In this document: piece after piece, positions 24,844 to 37,274 of the stretch
How the letters are laid out: each line of letters opens with the position of its first letter
Position numbering within the stretch: the stretch's first letter is position 1
Source of the DNA: an uncultured Acidobacteriota bacterium
GTDB lineage: Bacteria > Acidobacteriota > Terriglobia > Terriglobales > CAINCZ01
Direction: 5' to 3'
Assembly (NCBI GenBank): GCA_903847195.1
Contig: CAINCZ010000099.1
Span: 1-39,504, forward strand
DNA length: 39,504 bases
Notes under the pieces: generated by a model
Database searches by the model: none
What the model was told of the DNA's origin: nothing
What the model saw: only the letters and a program-made list of their open reading frames with translations
Position numbers and translations under genes: made by a program

Positions 24844-27261
24844 CTATTTAGGGTGCGACAAGCACCTGGCGGTGCGGCAGGCGCGCTGCGCAACTTTTTC
24901 TTTTTCGCGAAGGGCTTTTTCCCGCAGGGCCTTCCAGACCCGTTCGGCGGTGATGGGCAGATCGGTGATGCGCACGCCCACGGCCTGATAGACCGCATTG
25001 GCGACGGCAGCAGGGGTGGGGATGGCAGCCGGCTCGGCTGCTCCCTTGGCGCCAAAGGGACCGCCGGGATAAGCATCTTCGACGAGGATGGTTTCAATCG
25101 GCGGCATGTCCGCGGCCGTCGGCAGCAAATAGCTCGCCAGCGAAGCGTTCTTCACATAGCCGTTCTCTAAAACCAACTCCTCGGTGAGGGCGTAGCCGAG
25201 AGCCATCGAGATTCCGCCGGCGATCTGCCCGCGCACGGCATCCGGATTGATGGCCCGGCCCAGGTCCTGCGCGTGAACTATGCGCTCCACGTGCACTTCG
25301 CCGGTGGCCACATTGACGGCAACCTGGACGACTTGCATGCCGAAGGCGAAAACGTGAGACACATCGCCGGCGCCGGTCTCCGGGTCAATCGCCACACGGG
25401 AGACGCCCCACCATCCCTTGCCCAGAAGGCGGCGGCCGCACTGGTAGCAGTACGCCAGCAGCGCGTCGAGCGCGACTTTCCCGGAGCCGCCGATCTCGCA
25501 GAACTCATCATCTGTTCTGGCGACCCGATGGAGAGGCAGGTCGAGATGGTGAGCGGCCATCTCCAGCAGGGTTTGCTGAGCATCGCTGGCCGCCGCAATC
25601 ACCGCATTGCCTCCCACCAGCGTGCCGCGAGAGGCGACGGTAAGCATGCTGTCGGGATCGGCGCTGGAATCGCCATCGCGGGGAACCACAATGCGATCGG
25701 GCGAGACCTGCAAAGCCTCGGCCGCCATCTGGGTGAGCACCGTGCGCATGCCCTGGCCCATCTCCACCAGGCCAGTGCGCACGACCAGTTGCCGGCGGGA
25801 ATCCACTTCGATGGTGCAGTTGGCGTAATCGGGCCAGCCGTTCAGCGAGGTTGAATAGAAAAAACTGGCGACGCCGACGCCGCGCCGGAAATCGCCCTCC
25901 GCGGCGGCTTGCGCAGCCCGAATCGGAGTGGTGGCAGGCGGCGCGCAGTGGCGGGCACTGATGGCCGGCCATCCGCTGGCTGAGGCGGCCCGGCGAATCG
26001 ATTCCTTGAGGCCAACGCTGTTCTCGAGCAACTGATTGCTGGCGGTGCGATCGCCCACCTCTAATCCGTTCAACAAGCGAATCTCGACCGGATCGAGGTG
26101 CAGGCGGCGCGCCAATTCATCCATCTGCGATTCGTGGGCAAAGGCCACTTGCGGTACGCCGAAGCCGCGCATGGCGCCGCCGAAGGGAAGGTTGGTATAG
26201 ACGTTGTAGACGTCGACGCAGACATTGGGGACCGCGTAGGGTCCGCTGGCGTGATAGCCGGTCTTGGCCGTGATGGCGCCTCCGGGCGCCAGCGCCGCGC
26301 TGCCGTAGGCACCTTTATTCATGTACACGCGGACCTCAATGGCCTGAATGCGGCCATCGCGGGTGGCACCGGTCTTGTAGGCAATGCGGGTGGCATGTCG
26401 CTTCGAGGAGCTGATGATGGACTCGTCGCGATCATGCACCAGGCGGACGGGGCGTCCGGTAAGCCAGGTGAGCAACGCGGCCCGGCAGGCACAATCAAAC
26501 TCATGCCCCTTGCCTCCGAAGCCTCCGCCCGCAGTGGTATTGATCACGCGCACGTTGTCCAACTCCAGGTTGAGCGCCACGGCGATTACTTCCCTCATCT
26601 TGGCGGCAAACTGAGTGGATGCCCAGACCACGATCCCGCCGTCAGGCTGCCGGCTTGCCAGAGCGCCTTCCACCTCGAGATAGGCGTGCTCGACGGTGGG
26701 AGTGGAGTAATTGCCCTCGAGAATCAGATCGCAGCCAGCCCAGGCGGCGCTCACGTCGCCCTTGCGCAGCTTGAAATGCCGCAAGAGATTTTCGCGGCCC
26801 TCATGCACGCGCACGGCCCCAGGACGCATGGCCTCCTCGGGCGTGAAGACCGACGGGAGTTCCTCGTAGGCCACGTCAATTAAAGGGAGTGCGGCCGCCG
26901 CCTGCTGCGGCGTTTCGGCTGCCACCAGGGCCAGGGCGTCGCCGATAAAGCGAACCTTGTCGAAACAAAGGACCGGTTGGTCGCCGCCGCGTCCCAGCAG
27001 ATTGACCCCAGGAACGTCGGCGGCCACGGCCACGGCGGCCACGCCCTCCATTGCCTTGGCCCGGGAAACATCGATGGAAACGATGCGCGCATGCGGATAG
27101 CGGCTCCGCAAGACGCGGGCGTGAAGCATGCCGGGAATACTGAGGTCGCCGAAATAGATGGGTTCGCCGCGAACCTTTTCGCCAGCGTCAACGCGTGGCA
27201 GACTCTGCCCGACTGCTCCCCGCACTGCGGCGGGGGCATGCGGCTTTGCGTCAATGGGCAT
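24844..27261 (-). CDS. xanthine dehydrogenase-family molybdopterin-binding large subunit
   Basis: This protein of about 805 aa is the molybdenum subunit of the xanthine dehydrogenase/aldehyde oxidase family. The N-terminal a/b hammerhead domain has 'LPRVDAGEKVRGEPIYFGDL' and 'MLHARVLRSRYPHARIVSID'. The cofactor-binding region starts with 'GGGFGGKGHEFDCACRAALL' (about residue 245). The C-terminal domain keeps the catalytic glutamate in 'GPFGAKGAAEPAAIPTPAAV' (about 735-755). No FAD or 2Fe-2S subunit genes are adjacent, which such enzymes normally require. The start at 27261 fits family alignments; a longer frame begins at 27333. No strong RBS is seen. The C-terminal tail is very basic and Cys-containing. 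Confidence 0.88.
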   Translation of the reverse strand: MPIDAKPHAPAAVRGAVGQSLPRVDAGEKVRGEPIYFGDLSIPGMLHARVLRSRYPHARIVSIDVSRAKAMEGVAAVAVAADVPGVNLLGRGGDQPVLCFDKVRFIGDALALVAAETPQQAAAALPLIDVAYEELPSVFTPEEAMRPGAVRVHEGRENLLRHFKLRKGDVSAAWAGCDLILEGNYSTPTVEHAYLEVEGALASRQPDGGIVVWASTQFAAKMREVIAVALNLELDNVRVINTTAGGGFGGKGHEFDCACRAALLTWLTGRPVRLVHDRDESIISSSKRHATRIAYKTGATRDGRIQAIEVRVYMNKGAYGSAALAPGGAITAKTGYHASGPYAVPNVCVDVYNVYTNLPFGGAMRGFGVPQVAFAHESQMDELARRLHLDPVEIRLLNGLEVGDRTASNQLLENSVGLKESIRRAASASGWPAISARHCAPPATTPIRAAQAAAEGDFRRGVGVASFFYSTSLNGWPDYANCTIEVDSRRQLVVRTGLVEMGQGMRTVLTQMAAEALQVSPDRIVVPRDGDSSADPDSMLTVASRGTLVGGNAVIAAASDAQQTLLEMAAHHLDLPLHRVARTDDEFCEIGGSGKVALDALLAYCYQCGRRLLGKGWWGVSRVAIDPETGAGDVSHVFAFGMQVVQVAVNVATGEVHVERIVHAQDLGRAINPDAVRGQIAGGISMALGYALTEELVLENGYVKNASLASYLLPTAADMPPIETILVEDAYPGGPFGAKGAAEPAAIPTPAAVANAVYQAVGVRITDLPITAERVWKALREKALREKEKVAQRACRTARCLSHPK

Positions 27262-28053
27262 ATGGGTAACCGATCTTCGCTCCGGACGGAGCCGCGCGCC
27301 ATTCGATCCGGAGACCAGGCGCGGCAACAGCAATCAGGGCATTCGCGCTAAAAAGGTTATGTGCACCGGATCGGAACGCGCCGCCCACATCCGCACTGGA
27401 TAAGCGCCCCAATGTGCCGCTCGCTTGCGTGGAAGACCTGGCAGTACACACATTCAACGTCGCAATTAGCCGCGTTTGTTGGCGTTTGCGTTTAGTGCCT
27501 GGCAGGCCAGACACGCGAGGCAAATCATATCGTGACGATGGGTGCAAGTCCAGCAGCACTCATGAACTTCTGGTCCGGCTGGGATGGCGCATCCAGGAGA
27601 TGCGCAAGAAGAAAGGCTGGACCCAGACGGATCTGGCGTTTCACCTGGATATGAACAGGGCCACATTTCCGATAGTGGGGCAAGCGCGAGGCCTGGACAC
27701 CACGATGGCAAGACTGCTCAAGGGCTTATCAGCTGCACGCAGTGCCGACACCATCTTCGGCGATCACGCACGCCATACCGGCTCGCCGTTTTCTTCGCTG
27801 CTTCCCTCAATCGGGCAGCACATTGGCACAAACCATGCGACTCGATTCAGGACGCCATGGAACGTCATGTTGCTGCTGGCAAAAAGAAAGTCAAGTGCCC
27901 ACTCGAGCCAATAACAAAAACGGGCTTGAGTGGTTCACCGGGCGGCAAGTGACAGTCTTCGTCGATGGCGGTAATGCGCGGGTCTGATTCAGCGTGACAG
28001 AGGCTGCGTCAGAGGATATATCTCAAGAAGCTAATCGGTGACCGAGGATTCAG
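27262..28053. other. gene-poor stretch with regulator debris
   Basis: About 790 nt between the molybdenum subunit and the esterase gene. The only recognisable content is a degenerate XRE helix-turn-helix coding remnant at 27531-27765. The rest shows nothing I can name. Confidence 0.45.
27531..27765 (+). pseudogene. frameshifted XRE-family regulator remnant
   Basis: One frame encodes 'LGWRIQEMRKKKGWTQTDLA' then 'FHLDMNRA', the first helices of an XRE/Cro-type HTH. The recognition-helix continuation 'GHISDSG' lies in the +1 frame, and the family-like end 'GLDTTMARLLKGLSAA' is back in the original frame. Two compensating indels therefore damaged an XRE gene. The surrounding open frame (27414-27914) is not otherwise protein-like. 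Confidence 0.55.
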
Positions 28054-28950
28054 ATGATTTCATTCGGAAACGATCCAACTGAGCTGAACGCGGTGATCCC
28101 GCTCTGGCCTGAGGGGCTGCCCAGCAGCCTGCCCGCCGTCGGACCGGAGACCACCTTCCGCAGTTCTGGCTTCAGTGGTCGCGGGACCACCATGCTGCGC
28201 AATGTCTCGGACCCGAGCTTGAGCGTATTCGCTCCCGACCCGGCCAAGGCCAATGGTGTGGGTGTTATTGTCTGCCCGGGCGGCGGCTGGCGAGTTCTGG
28301 CCTGGGAGCATGAGGGGACCGACCCGGCGCGCTGGTTGGCAGCGCGCGGCTACACGGTATTCACGCTGAAATACCGCCTGCTGGGCACGGCGCCCCATCC
28401 GGCCAAGTTCGCCGAGACCGTGGCCCAAAGGCTCGCCGCCATGCCGACCGCGATTCCCGACGCCAAGGCACCCCGCGCGCTGGCCGATGGTCGGCGCGAC
28501 GAGAGCATCCCCCGCGCCCGGGAAATCGCTGCTGAGGACGGCCGCCGAGCGGTTGAGATCGTCCGCAGGCGAGCCGCCGAATGGGGCCTCAAGCCGGACC
28601 GAATTGGCATGGTCGGCTTTTCCGCCGGCGCCTTTTTGGTCACCGACCTTGCCATGGACCCGCGCGGCGCACCGTTGGCCTTCATCGCGCCGATCTATGG
28701 CGGCGAGACCCAGGGTCGCCCCGTGCCGGCTGACGCACCGCCGCTATTCACGGTGGTAGCCCAGGACGACCGGATGATGTTCAGGATCGTCGAAGGTCTC
28801 TATAGGGACTGGTCCAGCGCCGATCGCGCGGCCGAGTTGCACGTCTTCACCCGCGGCGGCCACGGCTTTGGCGTCGGCAAGCGCGGGCTTCCAGTGGACC
28901 GCTGGATCGATCTGCTAGCAGACTGGCTGGCGGATCAGGGCTTCGCCTAA
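28054..28950 (+). CDS. alpha/beta hydrolase (acetylxylan-esterase/BD-FAE-like)
   Basis: This 298-aa esterase has the oxyanion segment 'VIVCPGGGWRVLAWEHEG' (family-typical PGGG), 'LAARGYTVFTLKYRL', the nucleophile elbow 'GMVGFSAGAFLV', an acid residue near 'VAQDDRMM' and the histidine in 'FTRGGHGFG'. All three catalytic positions are present. It has no signal peptide, so it is likely cytoplasmic. It resembles carbohydrate esterases that remove acetyl or feruloyl groups. GAGGA is six nt upstream of the ATG. It is a single gene. Confidence 0.88.
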   Translation: MISFGNDPTELNAVIPLWPEGLPSSLPAVGPETTFRSSGFSGRGTTMLRNVSDPSLSVFAPDPAKANGVGVIVCPGGGWRVLAWEHEGTDPARWLAARGYTVFTLKYRLLGTAPHPAKFAETVAQRLAAMPTAIPDAKAPRALADGRRDESIPRAREIAAEDGRRAVEIVRRRAAEWGLKPDRIGMVGFSAGAFLVTDLAMDPRGAPLAFIAPIYGGETQGRPVPADAPPLFTVVAQDDRMMFRIVEGLYRDWSSADRAAELHVFTRGGHGFGVGKRGLPVDRWIDLLADWLADQGFA

Positions 28951-29286
28951 GTCCTCGGCGGGGCAAGGTCTTCTCGATAGCTCTGCGCTGTTCCAGACGG
29001 GGCGGGCAATCCGGAACGTATCTTGCAGCGCCGCGCACCGAGCAGGGCCGGGCGGACAACGCGGGCCCGAGGCACGACGGCGGCGCAATGTGGAGCACTT
29101 CCCATCGCTGGCACGCGTCCGGGCCTCGGTTGAATGATAAAGCTGGAGTGCACGTGGTCGAAACTGCTCAGACTTTTCCCGTCCGGGCCCATAGCATCCG
29201 GTGAGGTCCACAGTCCTGAGGCGTAGCCGCCCTCAACCAAACATTCTGGTAAGGCGACACGCGGGGACCCTCGCGCGGAGAGCCCA
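28951..29286. other. intergenic, nothing recognised
   Basis: About 335 nt between the esterase and the AsmA gene, both on the plus strand. No terminator with a clear U-run, repeat or small gene stands out. Confidence 0.4.
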
Positions 29287-30912
29287 ATGATGAAAAAGCT
29301 ACTGTACATCGCCTGCGGTCTGGTCGCTGTCATAGTGATCCTTTTGATTGCTGCCTACATGTTCATCGATGCCAACAAGTTTCGCCCTACCATCGAGGCA
29401 CAACTCAGCAGTTCACTGGGCAGGAAGGTGCAGGTCGGCGATCTGGGGCTTTCGCTGTTCTCGGGGGGCATTTCTGCGCGAGACGTCAGTATCGCGGACG
29501 ACCCGGCTTTCAGCCAGGCTCCATTCCTGACGGCAAAGTCGGTCGATGTCAGCGTGGAACTGGTTCCCTTATTACTGTCACGTACTGTGCGCCTGACCGC
29601 ACTGACGTTGAAAGAACCGGGTGTCGTGTTGCTGCGCTCCTCCTCGGGGAAGTGGAATTTTTCGAGCCTGGGCAGCACCACGGGAGCGGCACCGACGCTG
29701 CCGCAACGGAAGTTGGCGATCCAGAGGCTCCGGATCGTCAACGGGCAAGTAACGGTCGCCAGTTGGCTGGCCCGGGACAAACCTACCAAGTATGAGTCCG
29801 TGAACATGACGGCGCGCGACGTCTCCTTCGAGTCGAATATCCCATTTACATTGGCGGCCAAGACACGTGGCGGCGGCGAGGTGAAGTCCGAAGGCACGCT
29901 GGGTCCGATCAACCGAGCCGACGTCTCTGAAGCGCCGTTGGCGGCGACCATCACGCTGCAGGCCATTGATTTTGCCGACACCGGACTGAGTAGCGCTTCC
30001 GCTGGGGGGCTGCTCGACTTTGCGGGAAGCTTGAAGTCCGACGGGAAGAAAGCGCACACCGAGGGCACCGTCAAGGTGACCAAGCTGCAGTTGGCACGCA
30101 ACGGCGACCCCGCCAAAGTACAGCTGACAGTCGAATATGCGACCGACTACGATCTGGTCCAACAAGCCGGCGTACTATCGCGTGGAGAAATCCACATCGG
30201 CCAAAGTACCGCGCATCTTTCCGGCACCTACGACCTGCAGGGGCAGTCCACGGAGGTACATTTGAAGTTGACCGGAGCGGCGCTGCCGCTGGCAGACGTC
30301 GAAGAGCTGCTGCCCGCGTTGGGCGTTGCGTTGCCCACCGGAGCATCTCTGCAGGGGGGCACGGTCGATGCCGACCTGGCGATCGAAGGGTCCGTGGATC
30401 GAATTATGACCAAGGGCCGATTGAACCTGTCTAACTCACGGCTGACCGGATTCGACCTGGCGGCGAAGATGTCTGTGTTGTCTGCGCTGGCAGGGTTGAA
30501 GGGCGGCTCAGAGACAGTCATACAGATGCTCAGTTCCAACCTTCAGATTGCTCCCGAAGGCGTGCGGGCCGACAACATGAGATTGATTGTCCCTTCTATA
30601 GGGACAATGACGGGCCGAGGAACGATTGGAGCGAACAACACCCTCGACTTCCACATGGTCGCCATCCTGGCGAATCCGGGTCAGGGCACTGCCCCTGGGC
30701 AACTGGCTTCCCGTTTCTCCATGCTTGGCCAAAGCGCCAAGAATGGGAGCATCCCTTTCATGATTCGGGGAACAAGTTCATCGCCGATTTTCCTGCCGGA
30801 TATGGCGGGTATCGTAAACAGCGGCCTGGGCGCATCACGTTTTTCAACACAGCCGACGGCGCAACAGACTCTTACCGGTAGGCTTGACGGATTGCTGGGA
30901 AATGAGAGGTAA
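29287..30912 (+). CDS. AsmA-family protein
   Basis: This 541-aa envelope protein has an N-terminal membrane anchor ('LLYIACGLVAVIVILLIAAY', residues 4-23). It then reads 'DANKFRPTIEAQLSSSLGRK' and 'VQVGDLGLSLFSGGISARDV', the classic AsmA opening. A long periplasmic beta-rich domain follows, and a C-terminal AsmA_2-like part beginning 'GTIGANNTLDFHMVAIL'. AsmA-like proteins act in outer-membrane lipid transport or biogenesis. Two tandem ATGs occur at 29287 and 29290; GGAG is six nt before the first. It is convergent with the MFS gene. Confidence 0.9.
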   Translation: MMKKLLYIACGLVAVIVILLIAAYMFIDANKFRPTIEAQLSSSLGRKVQVGDLGLSLFSGGISARDVSIADDPAFSQAPFLTAKSVDVSVELVPLLLSRTVRLTALTLKEPGVVLLRSSSGKWNFSSLGSTTGAAPTLPQRKLAIQRLRIVNGQVTVASWLARDKPTKYESVNMTARDVSFESNIPFTLAAKTRGGGEVKSEGTLGPINRADVSEAPLAATITLQAIDFADTGLSSASAGGLLDFAGSLKSDGKKAHTEGTVKVTKLQLARNGDPAKVQLTVEYATDYDLVQQAGVLSRGEIHIGQSTAHLSGTYDLQGQSTEVHLKLTGAALPLADVEELLPALGVALPTGASLQGGTVDADLAIEGSVDRIMTKGRLNLSNSRLTGFDLAAKMSVLSALAGLKGGSETVIQMLSSNLQIAPEGVRADNMRLIVPSIGTMTGRGTIGANNTLDFHMVAILANPGQGTAPGQLASRFSMLGQSAKNGSIPFMIRGTSSSPIFLPDMAGIVNSGLGASRFSTQPTAQQTLTGRLDGLLGNER

Positions 30913-31071
30913 GCGTCGGCTGGCTGCCAAGGAAGCTCTCATCAAGTTCTCTGAATTCCACTGACGCCTGAGATAAATCGAGGCCAGAGTGGATTACTTC
31001 CGGATTGCCGACAATACTCTCGGGGCCATTAATGATTTGTCGAAAGGAAAACGATCTGGTCCGCCAGGCCA

Positions 31072-32289
31072 TCAAAGCGTGGCCACTCGCCGCTGGACCA
31101 GCAGAAAGTACAGAGCCACCATAATCAGCAGCAATCCGTTCAGGCCCAGCACCACTGGTACCGTAAACACGGGAACGAGCCATCCCGATAGCAGGTTTCC
31201 CATGGGCAGGCCTCCACGGAATGCACAGTTGTATACGCTCATTACGCGTCCGCGCATTTCGTTGGTGGTGATCAACTGCACCAGCGAATTTACCGTGGCA
31301 AAGACAGCCATCATGGAACCGCCCACGATCACCATCATGAGATAGCTCAGCGGCAGCGATTTCGAAAGAGAAAACCCTGAAATCCCGGCACCCAGGCAGA
31401 TGAGCATGATGAGGGCGACCCGCCCCTTCTTGTGTATGTTGCCCATCCCCGCGACAATCAGCGAACCGCAAATCGAACCGACTCCCATGAGGGTCAGCAG
31501 GTTGCCGTATGTCTCCGGACCGCGATGAAAGATGTCTTTCACAAACACAGGGAAATAGGTCCGCATGGGCATGCTCAAGGCGGTCATGCAGAACGCCAGT
31601 AAGGTAAGTGCCAGCATGGAATTCTGCTGGCGAACGAACCTGAGGCCCTGCTTCAGGCTGCCGAAGATCGATTCGGTGGCTCTCTCCGGCAGGAATCGGA
31701 CCGAGATAATGGAGAGCGAAATGATCGGCGCCAGGAAGGAAAGCGCATTCAACCCAAAACACCACTTCTCGCCTAGCTTTGCCAAGGCCTGTCCGGCGAG
31801 TGCGGGGCCAATGATCACCGCTATGTTGTTCTGGATCGAGTTCAGCGCAATGGCGTTCGGCATGTCTTCTCTCTTGACCAGAGTTGGAATCAGCGCCTGG
31901 TAGGCCGGCCCGCCAAAGGCCTGGGCCAAGCCGGAGGCGAATGAGAGACAGAGAATATGCCACACCTGGATCAGTCCGGTCGTCACCAGCACAGTGAGTA
32001 TCGTCGCGTTCGCCATCTGCACGTACTGGGAGACGAGGAGAATCCTCCGACGCTCAGCGCGGTCGGCCACCGCGCCGCCGATCAGAGTGAAGAGGAAGAT
32101 GGGAATGCCGCCGAGGAACTGATCCAGCGCGAGCAAGGAGGCCGAATGGCTCAGACGATAGATGAGCCATCCCTGCGCCACGATCTGCATCCAGGTGCCG
32201 ATGCTGGAAGTACAGGCACCCACCCACATCAGGCGGAAATCCCGATATTGAAATGCTTTAAATACCCGGTGAAACGTTGACATATCCAT
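31072..32289 (-). CDS. MFS transporter (EntS-like MFS_3 exporter)
   Basis: This MFS permease of about 405 aa has twelve hydrophobic helices. The start region is 'FKAFQYRDFRLMWVGACTSS' and 'GTWMQIVAQGWLIYRLSHSA', with 'GGAVADRAERRRILL' as the loop 2-3 signature, typical of the MFS_3 group (enterobactin exporter EntS-like). The start is uncertain: ATGs at 32325, 32289 and 32283 are all possible. I chose 32289 because the family begins shortly before the FxxFxxRDFR motif. The frame stays open to 32523, but that stretch overlaps transposase debris. The exported compound is unknown. Confidence 0.87.
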   Translation of the reverse strand: MDMSTFHRVFKAFQYRDFRLMWVGACTSSIGTWMQIVAQGWLIYRLSHSASLLALDQFLGGIPIFLFTLIGGAVADRAERRRILLVSQYVQMANATILTVLVTTGLIQVWHILCLSFASGLAQAFGGPAYQALIPTLVKREDMPNAIALNSIQNNIAVIIGPALAGQALAKLGEKWCFGLNALSFLAPIISLSIISVRFLPERATESIFGSLKQGLRFVRQQNSMLALTLLAFCMTALSMPMRTYFPVFVKDIFHRGPETYGNLLTLMGVGSICGSLIVAGMGNIHKKGRVALIMLICLGAGISGFSLSKSLPLSYLMMVIVGGSMMAVFATVNSLVQLITTNEMRGRVMSVYNCAFRGGLPMGNLLSGWLVPVFTVPVVLGLNGLLLIMVALYFLLVQRRVATL

Positions 32290-32353
32290 ATGCCCTGCGC
32301 TTCTCTGGCGCCTGGAGTCCATCATCGCACGGGCATCTCTCGCTTCGCGATAG

Positions 32354-33042
32354 TTAAGCGTGGCGAGCAGGCGAAGGCGGAGGTCGGTGGCACGCAGCGG
32401 TGGCGAGTCCGGCGCGGGGAAAAAAGGCACGCTCCACCACCAGGGACCCATAGGCAGCAGTGCAGAGGGGGGCATCGTGGTGAAAGGCGCGTCAGTTCCC
32501 TCCTTCAAATTGCCCCACTCCAAGCGCCTGCTTCATTTCCTGGTAATCACGCTCGATACGCCAGCGCAGCTTCACCGTGGTCACCGGCTTCCGCACGCTG
32601 ATCGAGACCGGCAGGTTGGGGAACCAGTATTTCGTTGGCTCCTTCTTTGTCTTGGGCCATTCGATCAACAGCCATTGTTCTTCGCGGGGTTGGCTGCGCT
32701 CGCAGTCGCGATGGGCTACGCGCACGCGCAAGGGGGCAAAGCGAGAATGCATCGTGCCACGGGTTCCGTCACGCCGAGTTGCCAGGCGCAGATCGCGTGG
32801 GCTCAACACCAGGCGAGTTCTTTGATCGAAAGCGATTGATGCCGCTCTTCCCGCTGGAGCAGCTTCGGAGGACCTCCCATGGCGGCGCGCGCCTTGGCCG
32901 GGAGGGGAGCGATACCTGGCGGCCAAACCGGGGTCGAGGGCTGCACCCCATCGCGGAACCTGTTGTCGTCGCCATAGGCGGCGTCGGCTAGCACCGGGGC
33001 GCGCAATCGCTGCTCAACATCCACGGCGATCAGGATGATCAA
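32354..33042 (-). pseudogene. degenerate IS701-like transposase
   Basis: Three minus-strand frames together give the C-terminal half of an IS701/IS4-group transposase. They are 'APVLADAAYGDDNRFRDGV' (frame at 33042-32803), 'LRWRIERDYQEMKQALGVGQ' (frame ending at 32492, with the conserved E of the DDE triad region), and 'RAFHHDAPLCTAAYGSLVVE' up to a stop at 32354. At least two frameshifts and loss of the N-terminal half make it dead. No terminal inverted repeats could be identified. The element inserted just upstream of the MFS gene. Confidence 0.75.
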
Positions 33043-33190
33043 ATAAGTGTGCGGCTACATCTGACTCAGCGCGAAGCGCCAGGCGATGGACCAGTTCGAA
33101 AGGGCACAGATTCTGCGAGAGGGGTCACAATAAAGTGGGCAAAACCAGCGGAGGAGAACATGCGAAAAGCCAGTAAGTGCTTGAAAAAAA

Positions 33191-33265
<75 letters not shown>

Positions 33266-33312
33266 GTGTACTCACGCGGTCGGGCGACCGCGTTAATAAA
33301 TTGTCGATTCCC

Positions 33313-33342
33313 TTTATACATGAGTACCTCACCTCGCGTCAA
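33313..33342 (-). promoter_or_regulatory. sigma-70 promoter for tRNA-Asn
   Basis: Minus strand: TTGACG (33342-33337), 18-nt spacer, TATAAA (33318-33313). A perfect 8-bp hairpin (33275-33292) lies in the short leader before the tRNA 5' end. Confidence 0.7.
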
Positions 33343-33957
33343 AAAATGCTTCATGATTACCAGCAAATCTTTAACGGAAGTTCCTGAAGCTCTGCGCGGT
33401 CCCGTCTTGGGCTGTATCTGGCATCCCAAGGCCCGGGGTCACAATGTCTGTCCTGCGGGCAGGCAACTCATTGAGCGATTTCTCCAGCTCTTCGCATCCC
33501 CAGGTGCTAAAACGCGCAAGCTGTTCGCGCTTGAAAGCAATTCACAACCCATTCACCGGAAATACAACCGTTTGGCGCCTTGTGTGCCACCTTCGAACGG
33601 TCGCAATAGCATCTAAACGGTTGACCCGCTTTGATTTGGCGTGGTATAAGGCATATGCGATCATTCTGCCAGCACCCCCCGGTGGGAGGCGGTGCGCAGG
33701 TCGCAGTTCATTCGCTTGAAAGGGCGCATCCATATTGTTTGATGGTCAGTTAGCCGCATGAGCGGCGTGATTTGAGCCCTGTCAGGAATGAAATCTGGAG
33801 GCGCGGCCAAACCTCGTTAGGTCATCTGCCTTGGTGTAGAAGCGCGTCTTCGAGTTTCGACCGAGTGAAGGGCGGTGCTCAGTTGCGAGCGCCGGCGAGC
33901 CTTCCCTGCCGGTCGGGGCTGAAAACGAATTCAATTGAAGGCGGTCGGAGGATTTGT
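33343..33957 (+). promoter_or_regulatory. promoter and long leader of hppA
   Basis: Within this 615-nt gap a sigma-70-like promoter is visible: TTGACC (33621-33626), 18-nt spacer, TATAAG (33645-33650). Transcription from it would give a leader of about 300 nt before the pyrophosphatase ATG. No known riboswitch is recognised in the leader, and no gene is seen in the stretch. Confidence 0.55.
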
Positions 33958-36471
<2,514 letters not shown>

Positions 36472-36520
36472 ACCGCCCGAAAGTACGAACGCGCTCTTGA
36501 TCGAGCATCACTACCAGCAG

Positions 36521-36549
36521 AAACGCCACCCGATTGCGGTGGCGTTTTT
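36521..36549 (+). terminator. intrinsic terminator of hppA
   Basis: AAACGCCACC (36521-36530) pairs with GGTGGCGTTT (36538-36547), loop CGATTGC, ending in a run of five T. Confidence 0.85.
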
Positions 36550-36788
36550 CAGTAATACAGCTTTGTCCTCTGGTATCCTCAGGGCCACATCCTGCGCCCT
36601 CCTGCCCCCGAATGCCCCGCCCTTCCATTACCGCGCATCCTCTTCGCGCACGCATTTCGAGACACCGCTCGGCAACCAAATCGAGAGCACTCTGCGCTGC
36701 TTCGCTGCCTCACGCTGTGCCTGCGACGCACAAGCGGCCGCGAACTGACGATCGATGAACGTTTATCAGCGATCTGCTCTGTCGCATG

Positions 36789-36817
36789 TTGCTTTTCGCC
36801 AACTCCTTCTGTATATT
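36789..36817 (+). promoter_or_regulatory. promoter of initiator tRNA
   Basis: TTGCTT (36789-36794), 17-nt spacer, TATATT (36812-36817). It ends six nt before the tRNA 5' end, so transcription would begin about at the mature end. Confidence 0.55.
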
Positions 36818-36822
36818 TGAGT

Positions 36823-36899
<77 letters not shown>

Positions 36900-36923
36900 A
36901 AAACTCCAACAAAACAAGATACT

Positions 36924-36959
36924 TACAGGCGGGCCGCGAAAGCGGCCCCTGTTGTTTTT
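36924..36959 (+). terminator. terminator after the initiator tRNA
   Basis: GGGCCGC-GAAA-GCGGCCC (36931-36948) with a GAAA tetraloop, extended by ACAG/CTGT, then TTGTTTTT. Confidence 0.8.
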
Positions 36960-37274
36960 CCCAGAATGTCCGTGTTCTGTCCGTGAATGTTTTGCGAAGA
37001 TGTTTTCCAAAGCGCCCCGAGAAACCATTTTCGTCTGTTATCGGTGGTGCAACGGGGCCCCCGAGTTCGTCGCGGGGGGACGATCTTTTGGCCAGTCTCT
37101 GGGCGACATTAGGGATACAGGATTGGGTTTTTCGGTCCCTTTTCAGAACCTACGTTCCATCGGGCCTGAGTGAGCAAGCAATTTCTGAAAACGTATCGCG
37201 ACTGCGCTTAGATAGGCTACCTTGATTTCCGATTTCCAATTTCCAAATTGGAACGTTCGGATTACAATGGCTCT
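36960..37274 (+). other. non-coding region ahead of the HTH-nucleotidyltransferase module
   Basis: About 315 nt. It contains three tandem ATTTCC-type heptamers (37231-37244) that run into the 20-bp palindrome at 37234-37253. No gene is recognised. Confidence 0.5.
37234..37253 (+). promoter_or_regulatory. perfect palindrome, likely autoregulatory operator
   Basis: TTCCAATTT-CC-AAATTGGAA, arms of 9 bp without mismatch, 21 nt before the ATG of the HTH gene. A TACAAT -10-like box (37263-37268) follows, and its -35 position (about 37240-37245) falls inside the palindrome, so a bound protein would block the promoter. Confidence 0.6.

Noticed and set aside
31072..32523. Extended MFS start at 32523
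   Set aside because: The extra 78 residues are out-of-frame transposase debris, not part of the permease family.
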